Assembly: GCF_907164915.1 (NCBI RefSeq)
Contig: NC_061863.1
Location: forward strand, 38,289,382 to 38,353,381
DNA length: 64,000 bases
Source: Impatiens glandulifera
Lineage: Eukaryota; Streptophyta; Magnoliopsida; Ericales; Balsaminaceae
Direction: 5' to 3'
Shown here: piece by piece, positions 10,054-20,436 of the stretch
Layout of the letters: each line of letters begins with the position of its first letter
Numbering within the stretch: position 1 is the first letter of the stretch
The notes under the pieces: generated by a model
Told to the model about the DNA's origin: nothing
Databases searched by the model: none
Seen by the model: the letters and a program-made list of their open reading frames with translations, nothing else
Translations under genes and position numbers: made by a program

Positions 10054-11041
10054 AGATGGGTCCTAGAGTTTGTAAATAGTTTCTTATGTAGGTGATGCAG
10101 GAGGGCTGCAGGAAGGAAGCATGGAGAATACTCTTTTGAGTATACATTTCAGAAGATCAACAATGGTCGTTGCCATTCCAGAAGATTAAATGTTTTTCTG
10201 TGTTTTTGTATTAAAATACTTTTGGTCCAAAGGACCTCAAAACATTTGTTTATTCATTTTGTACATGCACAATATGAGAGGGAGAAATTATTTTGAATAT
10301 AAAGATACTCTCAGACAAAAGGCCTTAATCGGTCTATTAGACGAGGTCGTCTAAAGGTAGAGGCATGTACTTAGACGTAATTTTGCTCACAATCTATGCA
10401 TCTAAGTCTATATGTTTTGGTTTAAAACCTGCGCGGTTAGACGTAGACGTCTAATAGACGTTAGACGTTTTTACGTCAAGAGCAAGTGGATGCTCACGTC
10501 TAATTAAACACACGTCTAATACGTGTTGTTCATGCGTAATTAGACGTACACTTCTACTAAACATTAGACACATATTTATGACACGTGATTAAACGCTTGT
10601 GTCTAATAGACTCATGCGTCTAATAGACGTTTAGTTGTCTTAGATGAGTGAAGTAAGAAAAACGTTTAACAACGTGTGTATTAGACCGATCAAGGACAAC
10701 TGTCCCACGTGAGAAGACATCTAATTTTTCCCGCTCAAAAATAAAAACAGTCATCTCCTAATAAAATGAAGACACGTGTCTTTCAATGTTGAGAGAGATT
10801 GACTAATATACCCTCAATATAATGATTACTCTTTGGAAAGGACGTCTAAAAATTAATTGATGGGACATACCCCTAGGAAAAACGACGGTTATCATATATG
10901 ACTTTTGATAGCATATATAAGGATAGTTTTGCATGAGATTGAAAGTTTCTTTCACTCAAGATTTCTAAGAACCCTAGATTTATCTGATTTTCTCTCTCAA
11001 TAACTCTTGTTCTTTGTGTGTCTGTTCGCATTCTTCTAAAA
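10054..11041 (+). promoter_or_regulatory. internal spacer with TTAGACG motifs and TATA box ahead of P4
   Basis: There is no coding domain between gag and P4. From 10330 to about 10630 the motif TTAGACG/CGTCTAA recurs more than ten times, partly as palindromes (TTAGACGAGGTCGTCTAA near 10339). A TATA box CATATATAAGG at 10912-10922 is followed by a pyrimidine-rich leader and then ATG at 11042. I infer a separate promoter for P4 that uses the motif also tandemly repeated in the LTR U3. Confidence 0.55.
10912..10922 (+). promoter_or_regulatory. TATA box upstream of P4
   Basis: CATATATAAGG lies about 120 bp before the P4 start codon and is followed by a leader containing CTCTCTCAATAACTC. The same arrangement precedes P1, P2 and P3 in the other element family. 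Confidence 0.5.
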
Positions 11042-14000
11042 ATGGGAAACAAGAGAATCATGCTCGGTCAGTGTACTTTGTAGGTGGATTTTCCTTCCGT
11101 TTACACGTTTGATCAACCAAAGGTGGTCGAAATGTTCAGATCCCTCGAGTATTCCGGTCTAGGAAATTATCTAGGAAGGCCTTTCATCTTCCACGAGAAG
11201 GATGTGAGGAATTTCTTCAAGTCTGCAACAATGGTAAATGATTCTATTATAGCAACTGTTAACGGAACAAAAATCTCATTCAACGAGGCGGTATATGCGG
11301 AGTTCTTTGAACTTCCATTAGAAGGGAATACGTTCAACTAATATCTGTCAGCGACGATGATGGAGGAAATGAAGATGGTCTTTTATGTCGATGGCTCGGC
11401 GATTCGACTCAATGGAAGTAAGAAGGCTCTCAAACCACAGTTCATTTTGCTGAATGATGTGGTGGCGAAAGCACTTCAGGGGAAGGCGGGTTCATTCAAT
11501 CTCTACTGTCAAGATCGGTTTGACTATATGTCTGCCATTTCAAAGGGGACTCAGGTCAACTGGGCCTTAACGCTATTCCAGAACCTCTACTTTTAAATTA
11601 ACCAGGAGAGCATTAACTTTGCTGCTCAAATAAGCCGTCTATTGGAGAATTTGGGGATCCCGATGGAGGATTCCGAATTAATTAACCCGACCAGGGTGTA
11701 CACTGTCTTCATAGTCGTAAACACCCTAGTAAGAATGAAGAACAACAAAGAGTCTCTTTTCGGAGCCTCGAGTTAACAGACAGTAGGAAGTTCTGTTACC
11801 CAATCAAAACATCCAATGGCTTCTGTCCTGTTATTAGGAGCAAAACGAACCAAAACGGTGAACGAGTCTGAGGATAGCTCTACCAGCCTTAAGAACTCAT
11901 CGAAGAAGGATTCTGGAATCGTAGATTCCAAAGTCAAGCAAGGTTTAGTCAAACTTGCCACAATTCTCATGTCTCCCTTGTCTCCGCTGCCAGTCAGTTG
12001 CGGAGATCATCAAAGTCATCTATTTCTAAAGGTGACAAGTCAAAGGCGTCTCATGCGTCTAAATCGATGAAAGCCTCAACGAAGGTAACCTCTTCTCAAT
12101 ACCTGGCCGATGTACCCAAATTTAAAGTTCCTGAGATGGAACAAGAAAAATATGTTTTTATTCCTGAAAAGGAATCTGCTGTCGGGCCAACTATTGAACC
12201 AGTTGGTCCAACTACTAAAATTCTGAACAGGGTTGCATCTCCTGTTCATCAACCTGATCTTGTAGCCGCGGGTGCTACAGAACGTACTGAACCAGAGCAA
12301 GGCGATGTTCCTACCTTTGTTGCTGGTGGTGAACCTGAAAAGGTTAAGTCTATGCTATTGGAACTTCCTCACGTTCCAAACCTTGTTCCAACGGAGTCTT
12401 TAGTGGGTGGAAAGATTGTTCTAGCAGAACCCGCACCAGGACATATCGTAAAACCGTTGACTGCTCATGAAATCATGCGTTCTGTAAGACAATCTGCTGG
12501 AATTGTCTTTGGAGAACCACGACCCTTTCCAAAGCCACCAAAGTGATCAAAAAAGGGAACAATATTGTTTCAAACATTTATGAAGAAGTTTTGGAGGCAA
12601 CGTGTATTGTTGACCTCATGATGGATCAGGCCAAAGCTGCTGCTGCTGAGAAGATAGAGATCTTCGATACTTGGGTACTGAACAGAATGTCTATCAAGTA
12701 CACCGGAGTCATCAAAGGTAAAGGGATAATCAGTCAATGGAGGGAGCTAGTCAAAAATGAGAAAAAGGTCTTGAAGTGGGCTAAGACTTCAGAAGTGTAT
12801 GATGCCCTTAAGAGAAAAGATCTGGTGGAAGCGAACTTGAGAGGAAGAACTCTCTTTCCTATTCTCGAGGCAAGAAAAGCAAACTTCAATCCCATTGAGA
12901 AAGGTGCTGAAGCAGAAGAAAAGGCTTTGAAGAGGTTGGACGAGATTATGGAGAACTATAGCTTAGTGGTTACTCGGTACGTTGAAGAGGTGGTGAAATC
13001 TCCTGCTGTCAGAACAGAGGGATCTCAAGAAAAATAGGTTGAAGTCAGTCAGCCTGAGATTATAAGATTAGAGGGGGAACCCTAAAAAAGAAAAAGAAGC
13101 TGAGAGTAGTTCCTCATCTAAGGGGGAACAAGATCAAAATGCTTAAACTTTCAAGCCTCTACTATTTCCCAATATCATTGCTGCAAATGTTTTTGAGAAC
13201 ATTCTTAATACTCTTCACAATTCAGGTAACTTTCTCTAAAGGATTAACATGGAAGAGAAGGAGTTAGAAGAAGAAGATCAAAATAAATCTGATGGTGAAT
13301 CAGGGGAGGATGAACCTGAGCAGTCCATACAAGTTCATACCAACTTCAGTCCAATTCAGACCATGGCAGCATATTCGCAAAATAATTCATCTAATGAAGG
13401 ATCTTCAGCTGACGGAATAAAGCTCATGAAGTCGATGTCAACAACAATGCTTCAGAATAATGTGGCAGTTATGCAATCCAACATGTCAAAATTTATGGAA
13501 GCCCAGAAGGAAGACAAGAAGAACTTTGATGATCTTGTCAATACCCATAAAGAGTTGGAGCTAACATTGAAGAAAAACACATATGAGGTTGAAGACTCCA
13601 ATACGAATTTTGGAAGGTTTGAAAAGAAACTCTTCAATCGACAATCCGAAATGATGAGCCTTGAAAGACAGATCAATCTTGATAATCAAAGAGAGGTTAT
13701 GGAAGCAATGGGCTTGATTCAGAATCAGCTGGATAAAATTCAAGGCATCATGAGAAGAACATATGCTGAAAGACTGGAGTATGCTGACTCTATCGCAAGG
13801 AAATTTCAAGCTGAAGAGAATGCGAAAGATGATGCTAAGAAAGAGCAGAATACCATTACTCAAGGCAATGATGTTAGAGACAGAAGAGGTGACAGTGTAA
13901 CAACCGGAACCAGATCTAAGCGAATGCCAACAAATGATGAAAACCCAAGGCCAACTAAAAGAGGCGGAGGTCAAAGCGGTGGTGATCACGGAAACCGAAG

Positions 14001-14258
14001 AAGCGGTGATCGCGGAGGTCGAAGCAGTGGTGGTGATCGCGGAGGTCGAAGCAGTGGTGGTGATCGCGGGGGTCGAAGTACTGGAAGCGATCGTGGAGTC
14101 GAACTGGCGGAAGTGGTCGTGGTGGACGCGGTCTTCCTCCGTTCCAGAACCTGCTGACTGGTGAAGGGATGAGCGGTGAAGGATTCACCTATCCAATTGA
14201 TACTCGAGTGAAAAAGGATTCACTATTTTTATGTCAGTTTATGTTTTTGGCTTTCTAA
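11042..14258 (+). pseudogene. accessory protein P4: PF20167-like domain, linker, coiled coil, RGG tail (broken)
   Basis: The start at ATG 11042 is chosen because MGNKRIMLGQCTL then VDF parallels the N-termini of P1-P3. A stop TAG (11081-11083) interrupts right there. The N-terminal domain carries the blocks shared with P1-P3: L..SGLGNYL, VRNFFKSA, SIIATVNGTKISF, ELPLEG, then VNWALTLFQNL and ISRLLENLGIP. It resembles the 'putative plant transposon protein' domain (PF20167; my assignment, not searched). More stops occur at 11339, 11594 and 11774, with frame changes near 11.97 kb and 12.54 kb. A Lys/Ser- and Pro-rich linker follows. Then comes a long charged helical region (12.6-13.9 kb) that looks coiled-coil, and an Arg/Gly repeat tail with a frameshift near 14095. 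The reading frame closes at 14256-14258. Function is unknown; nucleic-acid binding is plausible from the RGG tail. Confidence 0.65.
13979..14100 (+). repeat. 27-bp coding minisatellite (GGDRGGRSS units)
   Basis: Four to five imperfect units contain GGTGATCGCGGAGGTCGAAG and encode Gly-Asp-Arg-Gly-Gly-Arg-Ser-Ser. After the last unit the useful frame shifts by one base, and the continuation GLPPFQNLLTGEG is read in another frame. Confidence 0.8.
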
Positions 14259-14383
14259 AACATGGTTTCTGAATATTGGTGTTCTTGAAAAGTGTTTATG
14301 TAAGATGAATAAACAAGTTTTACTTCTTATCTATATGATGAATGCGTAATTCGTTATCTAGGCAAAGGTTTTAATATCATCAG

Positions 14384-14398
14384 CAAAAAAGGGGAAAT
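14384..14398 (+). other. polypurine tract
   Basis: AAAAAAGGGGAAAT lies immediately before the LTR start TGTTGGG. It would prime plus-strand DNA synthesis. Its plus-strand sense fixes the element orientation. Confidence 0.8.
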
Positions 14399-16134
14399 TG
14401 TTGGGTCAAATTATTTTGACCAAGTGTCAAAGTAGTTTGACTATTGAAATTTTGATGATGAATGTATATAAAACTCAATTTATGTGTCTAATTGCTTTTG
14501 GTGAAGGTGTATCAAAAACAGGTTATATTAGAATTTGTCTTAATGAGGTTCATTAAACCAATTTGGCATTAGATTCACGAAGTTAGACGTGCAGTCTAAC
14601 TAGTTGAGTTAGACGTGCAGTCTAACTAGTTGAGTTAGATGTGCAGTCTAATACACGGAGTTAGACGTGCAGTCTAACTAGCGAAGTTAGACGTGCAATC
14701 TAACTAGCGGAGTTAGACGTGCAGTCTAACTAGCGAAGTTAGACATGCAGTCAAACTAATTGAGTTAGACGTGCAGTTTAACACAAGAAGTTAGACGTGC
14801 AGTCTAACTAGTTGAGTTAGACTTGCAGTCTAACTAGTTGAGTTAGATATGCAGTCTAACACACAGAGTTAGACGTGTAGTCTAACAGACAGAGTTAGAC
14901 GTGCAGTCTAACTAGTTAAGTTAGACGTGCAGTCTAACACACGGAGTTAGACGTGCAGTCTAACTAGTGAAGTTAGACGTGCAGTCTAACTAGTTGAGTT
15001 AGACGTGCAGTCTAACTAGTGTAAGTTAGACGTGTAGTCTAACTCCTTCAGATTAGACTGAAGCGAAATGTAATTAGACGTGAGGTCTAATGGAAAAAGA
15101 AAGTTAGATGTGCATTCTAACTAGTGAAAGTTAGACGTGCAATCTAACTAGTGAAAGTTAGACGTGCAGTCTAACTCCTTCAGATTAGTCTGAAGTGAAC
15201 TATAATTAGACATGAAGTCTAATCCCTTTAGACTAGGTGGTCTAATGGATCTTGTTATTAGACGGGGACGTCTAATTTCATTAGACGAGGTCGTGTAAGT
15301 GAAATACGTCTAATGCCATGCTTAAGAAGTTGCTTGAAGCTAGCACCCGCCTACCCACGTTCTCTAGCTGTACGCTACTCCTGCTCCACTTTCCTGTGAA
15401 AATTTGTACGACAGCCAGCTGTAACCAATTGATTAATGCCACGTAAATAAATATTCTTCCCACTACTTGTTTTTGCAGAAATATCCTTGAAGAATATTTG
15501 GCGCACTACCAGATTGGTACGACCACGATCTTTGTACTCAGAGTCTGCTATGTACTATGGAGGCGTTCCAATGGAATCTCTCCACGTGTCATTATGAGAA
15601 TTCGACCATTGGTACCTGCTCTTATTTAAAGATCCTTAAGGACAACGGAAGAATCATCGATCTATCGATACTCAGATTATTCTATCTTAACTGTCAACTT
15701 CTTTCTTGCTTTTATTGTGTGTTAATCTAGAGAGAGTTACAATCAAAGAATTGTATTAGCTGAGTGACATACTTCATATTGTAAGTTGAACAGAGTCTGT
15801 TCTGTTCAACAGTGAGCTAGTCGTGCGACTGTATTTGATTATTTGAAAGTTAGAATCCTTCCGGTGGTTGGAAGAAGGGCTGACGTAGGAGAGTTAACTC
15901 CGAACATCCATAAACAAATTGTTGTGTTGTTCCTTTCTGTCATCTTTTCATTATTGGTTCTTAGCTTCAAACTCAAGCAAAACATTTCCGCACTTGAATC
16001 GTTCAAGAGTTTGCAAGAGGTTGCGTAGAATAGAAAGTGATTTAAATACATAATAGGATTTCTATCAAATCGTTTTTCCGAAGTCGTTAAAAATTTGACA
16101 GACCCCGTCTTTATTGATTACGCCGATCTTATCA
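14399..16134 (+). repeat. 3' LTR of the pol-less element (1736 bp)
   Basis: It starts TGTTGGGTCAAATT and ends CTTATCA, then GATAT. It is homologous along its length to the 5' LTR in unit 2 (45936-47642, 1707 bp). U3 holds the hairpin array (14580-15048 and three more units to 15180). A TATA-like CTTATTTAAAG is near 15622, followed by the conserved AAGGACAACGG. Length differences between the two LTRs come partly from 18 versus 16 array units. Confidence 0.9.
14580..15048 (+). repeat. tandem hairpin array, 18 units of 26 bp in LTR U3
   Basis: The unit core is TTAGACGTGCAGTCTAA, a perfect inverted repeat (TTAGAC/GTCTAA) around GTGCA, plus a variable 9-base linker such as CTAGTTGAG or CTAGCGAAG. 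I counted 18 consecutive units; three further units lie near 15107-15180. Mutations in one arm are often single transitions. Confidence 0.9.
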
Positions 16135-16390
16135 GATATTGTATCGGATTGCAGCGCCCTCGCGGGAACGTGAACAAGAATTCCAAGCACGTGGCAGAAC
16201 TACAATATCTGTAAGAACTGGAATTTATCGTTTTTAAACTCACTAGAATTCAAAGCATTGTAATCAGATAATTCATTTACTTTAAAATCATTCTAGGCCT
16301 GCCTAGATTGATCTCTTAAACTCGTGTTTTTTTTCCATTTTTGGAAATTTTTAATGAAATGACGATAAGTCGTTTTTTCCCAAAAAAATT
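16135..16390 (+). pseudogene. 3' end of a LINE (downstream of the LTR insertion)
   Basis: After the GATAT target duplication the sequence continues the LINE frame broken off at 45935 in unit 2. ELWKDI there is followed here by VSDCSALAG, a stop, then STWQNYNICKNW. These have the look of a plant LINE ORF2 C-terminus. A 3' untranslated tail with T-runs and AATGAAATGACG follows. It is a fossil. Confidence 0.6.
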
Positions 16391-17239
16391 AATTAATCAA
16401 CCTTTAACCAAAAAACACAAATTTAATTTTTAAAAATCTAAAAATTAAGTTTGTTGTTCTTGGGTTAATCATCCAAAAACAACTTCCTAGAATGCTTTCC
16501 AACATATTTCTAATGATGTTGGACAACTATTTGGATCATGTTTGATCCATCCGATCATTTTTGTTTGTATCAAAATCAAAATTTACAAAATAATTAAAAT
16601 TTTGAGTTCTTGAATTGGTCCAAACGAACAACTAGTGTTCATATTTTGGAATCAATAATATGTATGAAGTATAATGAAGATGGAAAGCTCACTCCACTTT
16701 AAAAACTACTTTAAAATCAAAAACCCCGTTTTTTGGCCATAAAATATTTTAAACAAATTGATCATAAACCAAATCGATTGATACCTGGGATGATGTTCTA
16801 AATGTCCCTAGGAGCTTTGTGAATCTACTCATACCCTTGGATCAAATAATTCAAGCCTCCATAATACGTTTGTACACTATGTCATTTTTATTGATTTTAA
16901 AAAATCAATTGGCGTCTTTGTTTTAAATAAATAATATTTAAAATTAATTTAAAATAATTAATTTGAACAACGAATTTAAAAAAAAATCAAAAGACGCAGG
17001 AGAGATGAAAGAAAAACCTTAGAGATTCAAAAGCAACAAGAAAGATTTCTTAGAGAGAGAATTGGGGATTCGGGAAGAAGATACTCAATCCTTTGAGTAT
17101 GACCGTTTCTTAAATACAGAAGAGCTGACGTGTGACTATTAAATTGATGATTATATGAATCGTCAAAAATCTAAGAAATCTATTCCCAAGAGACGTAGCT
17201 ATCATTTAGAATTAATTATGAAAGAGTGATATTAATGTT
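16391..17239. other. AT-rich spacer with a direct-repeat arm and promoter-like minus-strand segment
   Basis: No gene is seen. The segment 16862-16992 recurs in direct orientation at 18590-18718 (ATACGTTTGTACACTAT ... CAATTGGCGTC). On the minus strand 17240-16994 reads like a promoter and leader: a GTATTTAAG box near 17112-17120, then CT-rich AATTCTCTCTCTAAGAAATC. It recurs in unit 2 near 48405-48990. Confidence 0.5.
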
Positions 17240-18404
17240 CGTTGTCCTTGAGGATCTTTATATAGAACACAGGTATCAATGATCGAATCTTCCGCATTGA
17301 AACGTGGAGAGAATCCATTGGAAAGTCGCCCATAGTACAAGAGTGAAACAGGCTCTGTTCTCAAAGATAGTGGTCGTACCAATCTGGTAGTCCGCCAAAC
17401 AATCTTATAGACTTGTCCTACAAGGAACAAGTAGTGGAGAGAATAATTACTTACGTGAAATTCATCCATTGGATACAATTGCCTGTCGTACTGGACTACA
17501 ATGATGAGTGGAGCAGGAGTAGCATAGAGCTAGTTGATCGTGGGTAGACAAAAGCTAACTTCAAGCAACTGCTGAAGCGAGACATTAGACGTGCTCCATT
17601 AGACTGTCAAGTCTAAGGAAGTTAAACGCCCACGTCTAATAGCGAGATCCATTAGACCACCAAATCTAATGGAGTTAGACAACACGTCTAACTACGTTTC
17701 ACTTCAGACTTGTGTGAAGGAGATAGACACCAGCGGACTAACTTTCATCTGTTATACTGCACATCTAACTACGTTTTTGTTAGACTACATGTTTAACTAC
17801 GTATCTGTTAGATTGCACGTCTAACTACGTATTACTAGACTACATGTCTAACTACATTTCTATTAGACTGCATGTTTAACTACGTATCTGTTAGACTGCA
17901 CGTCTAACTACGTATCTGTTAGACTGCACATCTAACTACGTATCTGTTAGACTGCACATCTAACTACGTATCGGTTACACTACACGTCAAACTACGTATC
18001 TGTTAGACTGGGCGTCTAACTATGTATCTGTTAGACAGCACGTCTTACAATGTATCTGTTAGATTGTACTTTTAACTACATTTTTGTTTGACTGCACGTC
18101 TAACTACGTATCTATTTGATTGCACGTCTAACTACGTATCTGTTAGACTACATGTCTAAATACGTATCTGTTAGAATGCACGTCTAATTACGTATATGTT
18201 AGACATCACGTCTAACTACGTATCTATTAGACTACACGTCTAACTACCAACACGTCTAATAGACCTATTTCAAACCAAGTCTAACTTAGCATATTTTTGA
18301 TGCACCTGCACAAAAACAATTTAGACGGTTTAGTTTCATTTTTATTTAAGTTTTACACAAGTTCATAATGAAAATATCGTTAGTCAAGATAATTTGACCC
18401 AACA
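17240..18404 (-). repeat. inverted, truncated LTR of the same superfamily (unit 1)
   Basis: The minus strand begins TGTTGGGTCAAATTATCTTG at 18404 and shares with the plus-strand LTR the opening block, a hairpin array and the TATA/leader block (TATATAAAGATCCTCAAGGAC ending near 17246). Array units are 28 bp with core TTAGACTGCACGTCTAA (17686-18250). Homology to the plus-strand LTR fades beyond about 17240. No polypurine tract adjoins 18405, so this is a solo or truncated LTR. It recurs at 48990-50231. Confidence 0.8.
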
Positions 18405-18814
18405 GAACACAAGACCTAGGACACCAGTCCTAAGGCCCGTTTGGTTCCCATTTTCAAATTCCTAAATTAGTTTTGTAATTTTAGAACCTAAAACTATTTT
18501 CCAAAAATCCTGGCAAATTAGATAATGATTTCAAAAGATTTTTGGGATATTTCCACAAAAATATATTTTAATAACATAAACTTTAACTAATACGTTTGTA
18601 CACTATTTCATTTTTATTGATTTAAAAAAATCAATTGGCGTCTCTGTTTTAAATAAATAATATTTTAAATTAATTAAAAATAATTAATTTAAACAGCGAA
18701 TTTTAAAAAAATCAAATTATAATTTGATTACTACAAATCCCTAAACTATTTAAATTTAAATTAAAATTAATTATTTTTAAATAATTTCAAAAGTGGTTAA
18801 AAATTATATAAAAT
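18405..18814. other. spacer left of element 2
   Basis: AT-rich, no gene. It contains the second arm of the direct repeat (18590-18718). It continues uninterrupted in unit 2 (50232-50635), and its right half resumes after element 2 at 32546. Confidence 0.75.
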
Positions 18815-20114
18815 TGTTAGGATCTAGGTCGCCGCTGGTGGACCGGGGGTTGGACCGGTTAGCGGTTCTCACTCGTAGGGTGGTGGTTAATCCGGTTAGA
18901 GATTAACACCGGGGTTTCAATACTACACAACCTGTCACAAACCCTTGAACTAGGTTCAAGCGCGGAAGAGGTTTGCTTTCAGGTTGAAGCGGTACGCTTG
19001 TATGATAGGCGCTGTCGGTTTCGGATGATGAAGATTTGGAGATGGTGGGTCGGTTTCGGTAATCTGGATATTCGGTATGGTTAGTATAGAGTCGGTTTGG
19101 AGCGGTATGGTTAAGTTAGTCGGTTATGTAATGAAGCCTGCAGAAAGTAAATAACACAACAGATTTTATGGATGTTCGGAGATAAAACTCCTACGTCACC
19201 CCTTCCTCTCGAAACCGCGAGAAGGATATTCACTAAGGAATACAAGTACAATCCGATCGAGACTTATTTCCTGCTCGATAATACTCTTACAATTCACACC
19301 GAAATTGTAGAACACACTTTAGCTTTCAACACTTAGGCTTTCTAGAATAGCACACTGTTATCACTTGTAGTAAATGCTCTTAGCTTTCGTTATCCCAATG
19401 TATGTCCCTTGAATGTCGCGCATTTACTCTTCTACAACTGCCTCCTTTTATAGGTGAAATATGCCAACGGTCATATTTCACTGCCTTGAATCTGATTGGC
19501 TGATCAAAGGTGCAGTGATTCAGTGTCTCAGACCTGCGGTCGTCTCCTCAGACCTGATGGTCAATCTCAGACCTGGTATCCTGTCTCAGACCTGCCGGTC
19601 TGTAAGGCAAACCTGCCGGGTTTGTCTTTTACTTGATGTAGACACTGTCTGTTTGGACAGTTGTCTGTACTTTGAAGATTTCCTTTCTGGCTTATCCCGA
19701 AGTAGAAGGATCCGGTAGTACTGTTTTCTGCAGCCTACAGTCTTTTCTCAGACTTGCATGGATATGGAAGTATTCAGTCTGTTCCTTTGGTATCATTCTC
19801 AACAAATACCCAAATTGTCTTCTTGTACTGGTCGGCCGCTTGACTTGGCCGAATGTCTTTTGGTAGTGAAGTAACCGGACTTCTTCCGGTTATTCTTGTC
19901 TTGTGTATAATCGGCTGTTTGATGGTTCCGGTTTTGAGCTTTGGCCGAACCTTCCTTTGTGCGGTCATGTTCCGAATACTCTTGATCGGTTTGGTAGCTT
20001 GACCGGTTCGGTTTCTTCAGTTGATTCTCTTGTTCATCCGGTCCGGTTCTTTGTTCCTGCATGGAAGGTTTGTTTAAGTTAGGTTTATTTGAACCGTTCT
20101 GAATTTATCTAACA
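18815..20114 (-). repeat. 3' LTR of element 2
   Basis: Bounded by TGTTAG and CTAACA, 1300 bp, nearly identical to 31241-32540. A TATA box is at 19441-19454 on the minus strand. Several CAGACCTG-type repeats lie in U3 (19500-19620). Confidence 0.96.
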
Positions 20115-20436
20115 ATTTCTCCCTTATTGATTATCTTATTTAAAATTATCAAAATCATGTAAGTTTGCAACCGTAGGCCGGTTGTTTTGTTTGGCCGGTT
20201 TTTGAAAAAGACTTAGAGAATTTTTCGAAAATTTTTGAGAGAGAAGTTTTGGAAGAGTCTTTATCTTTTATCTAACAATTTCTCCCTTTTTGATTATTTT
20301 ATTTAAAATTATCAAAACTAAGTAGGAATGCAAAATAAGGCCGAATTCAAAAATAACTTTATATATATTTATAGGTGACCGGAAAAGGCAAAGCATATAG
20401 AAATACTAAGGCAAATAAGAAAAAGAAGGATAGTCC
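20115..20436 (-). other. 3' untranslated end with duplicated polypurine tract
   Basis: The minus strand reads AATAAGGGAGAAAT directly before the LTR (20115-20128). A second near copy of the junction, including TATCTAACA from the LTR edge and the purine run, lies at about 20269-20328, some 160 bp upstream in element sense. There is no coding sequence here. Confidence 0.7.

Larger units (their letters stand above)
8479..16134 (+). mobile_element. 3' part of a pol-less Ty1/copia derivative (gag, accessory gene P4, 3' LTR)
   Basis: Order on the plus strand: truncated gag (8486-10053), 1-kb promoter-like spacer, accessory pseudogene P4 (11042-14258), polypurine tract (14384-14398), 3' LTR (14399-16134), target duplication GATAT (16135-16139). 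No protease, integrase, RT or RNase H motif is found between gag and the LTR. The 5' LTR and the first part of gag are missing here but present in unit 2 (45936-48404), where GATAT precedes the LTR. The family would depend on proteins of an autonomous relative. Because only halves survive, an ancestral pol lost by deletion cannot be excluded. Confidence 0.82.

Noticed and set aside
10054..10200. Possible pol start after the pol-less gag
   Set aside because: Translation in all frames lacks the DSG protease motif or any integrase/RT block. Only short unrecognised peptides are seen.
13561..13989. Minus-strand frame of 142 codons opposite the P4 coiled coil
   Set aside because: Antisense shadow of the helical region. 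No domain.
14580..15048. Regular 26-bp repeats that look like a CRISPR array
   Set aside because: Units are contiguous with 9-base linkers, not unique spacers. They lie inside a plant LTR and no cas genes exist here.
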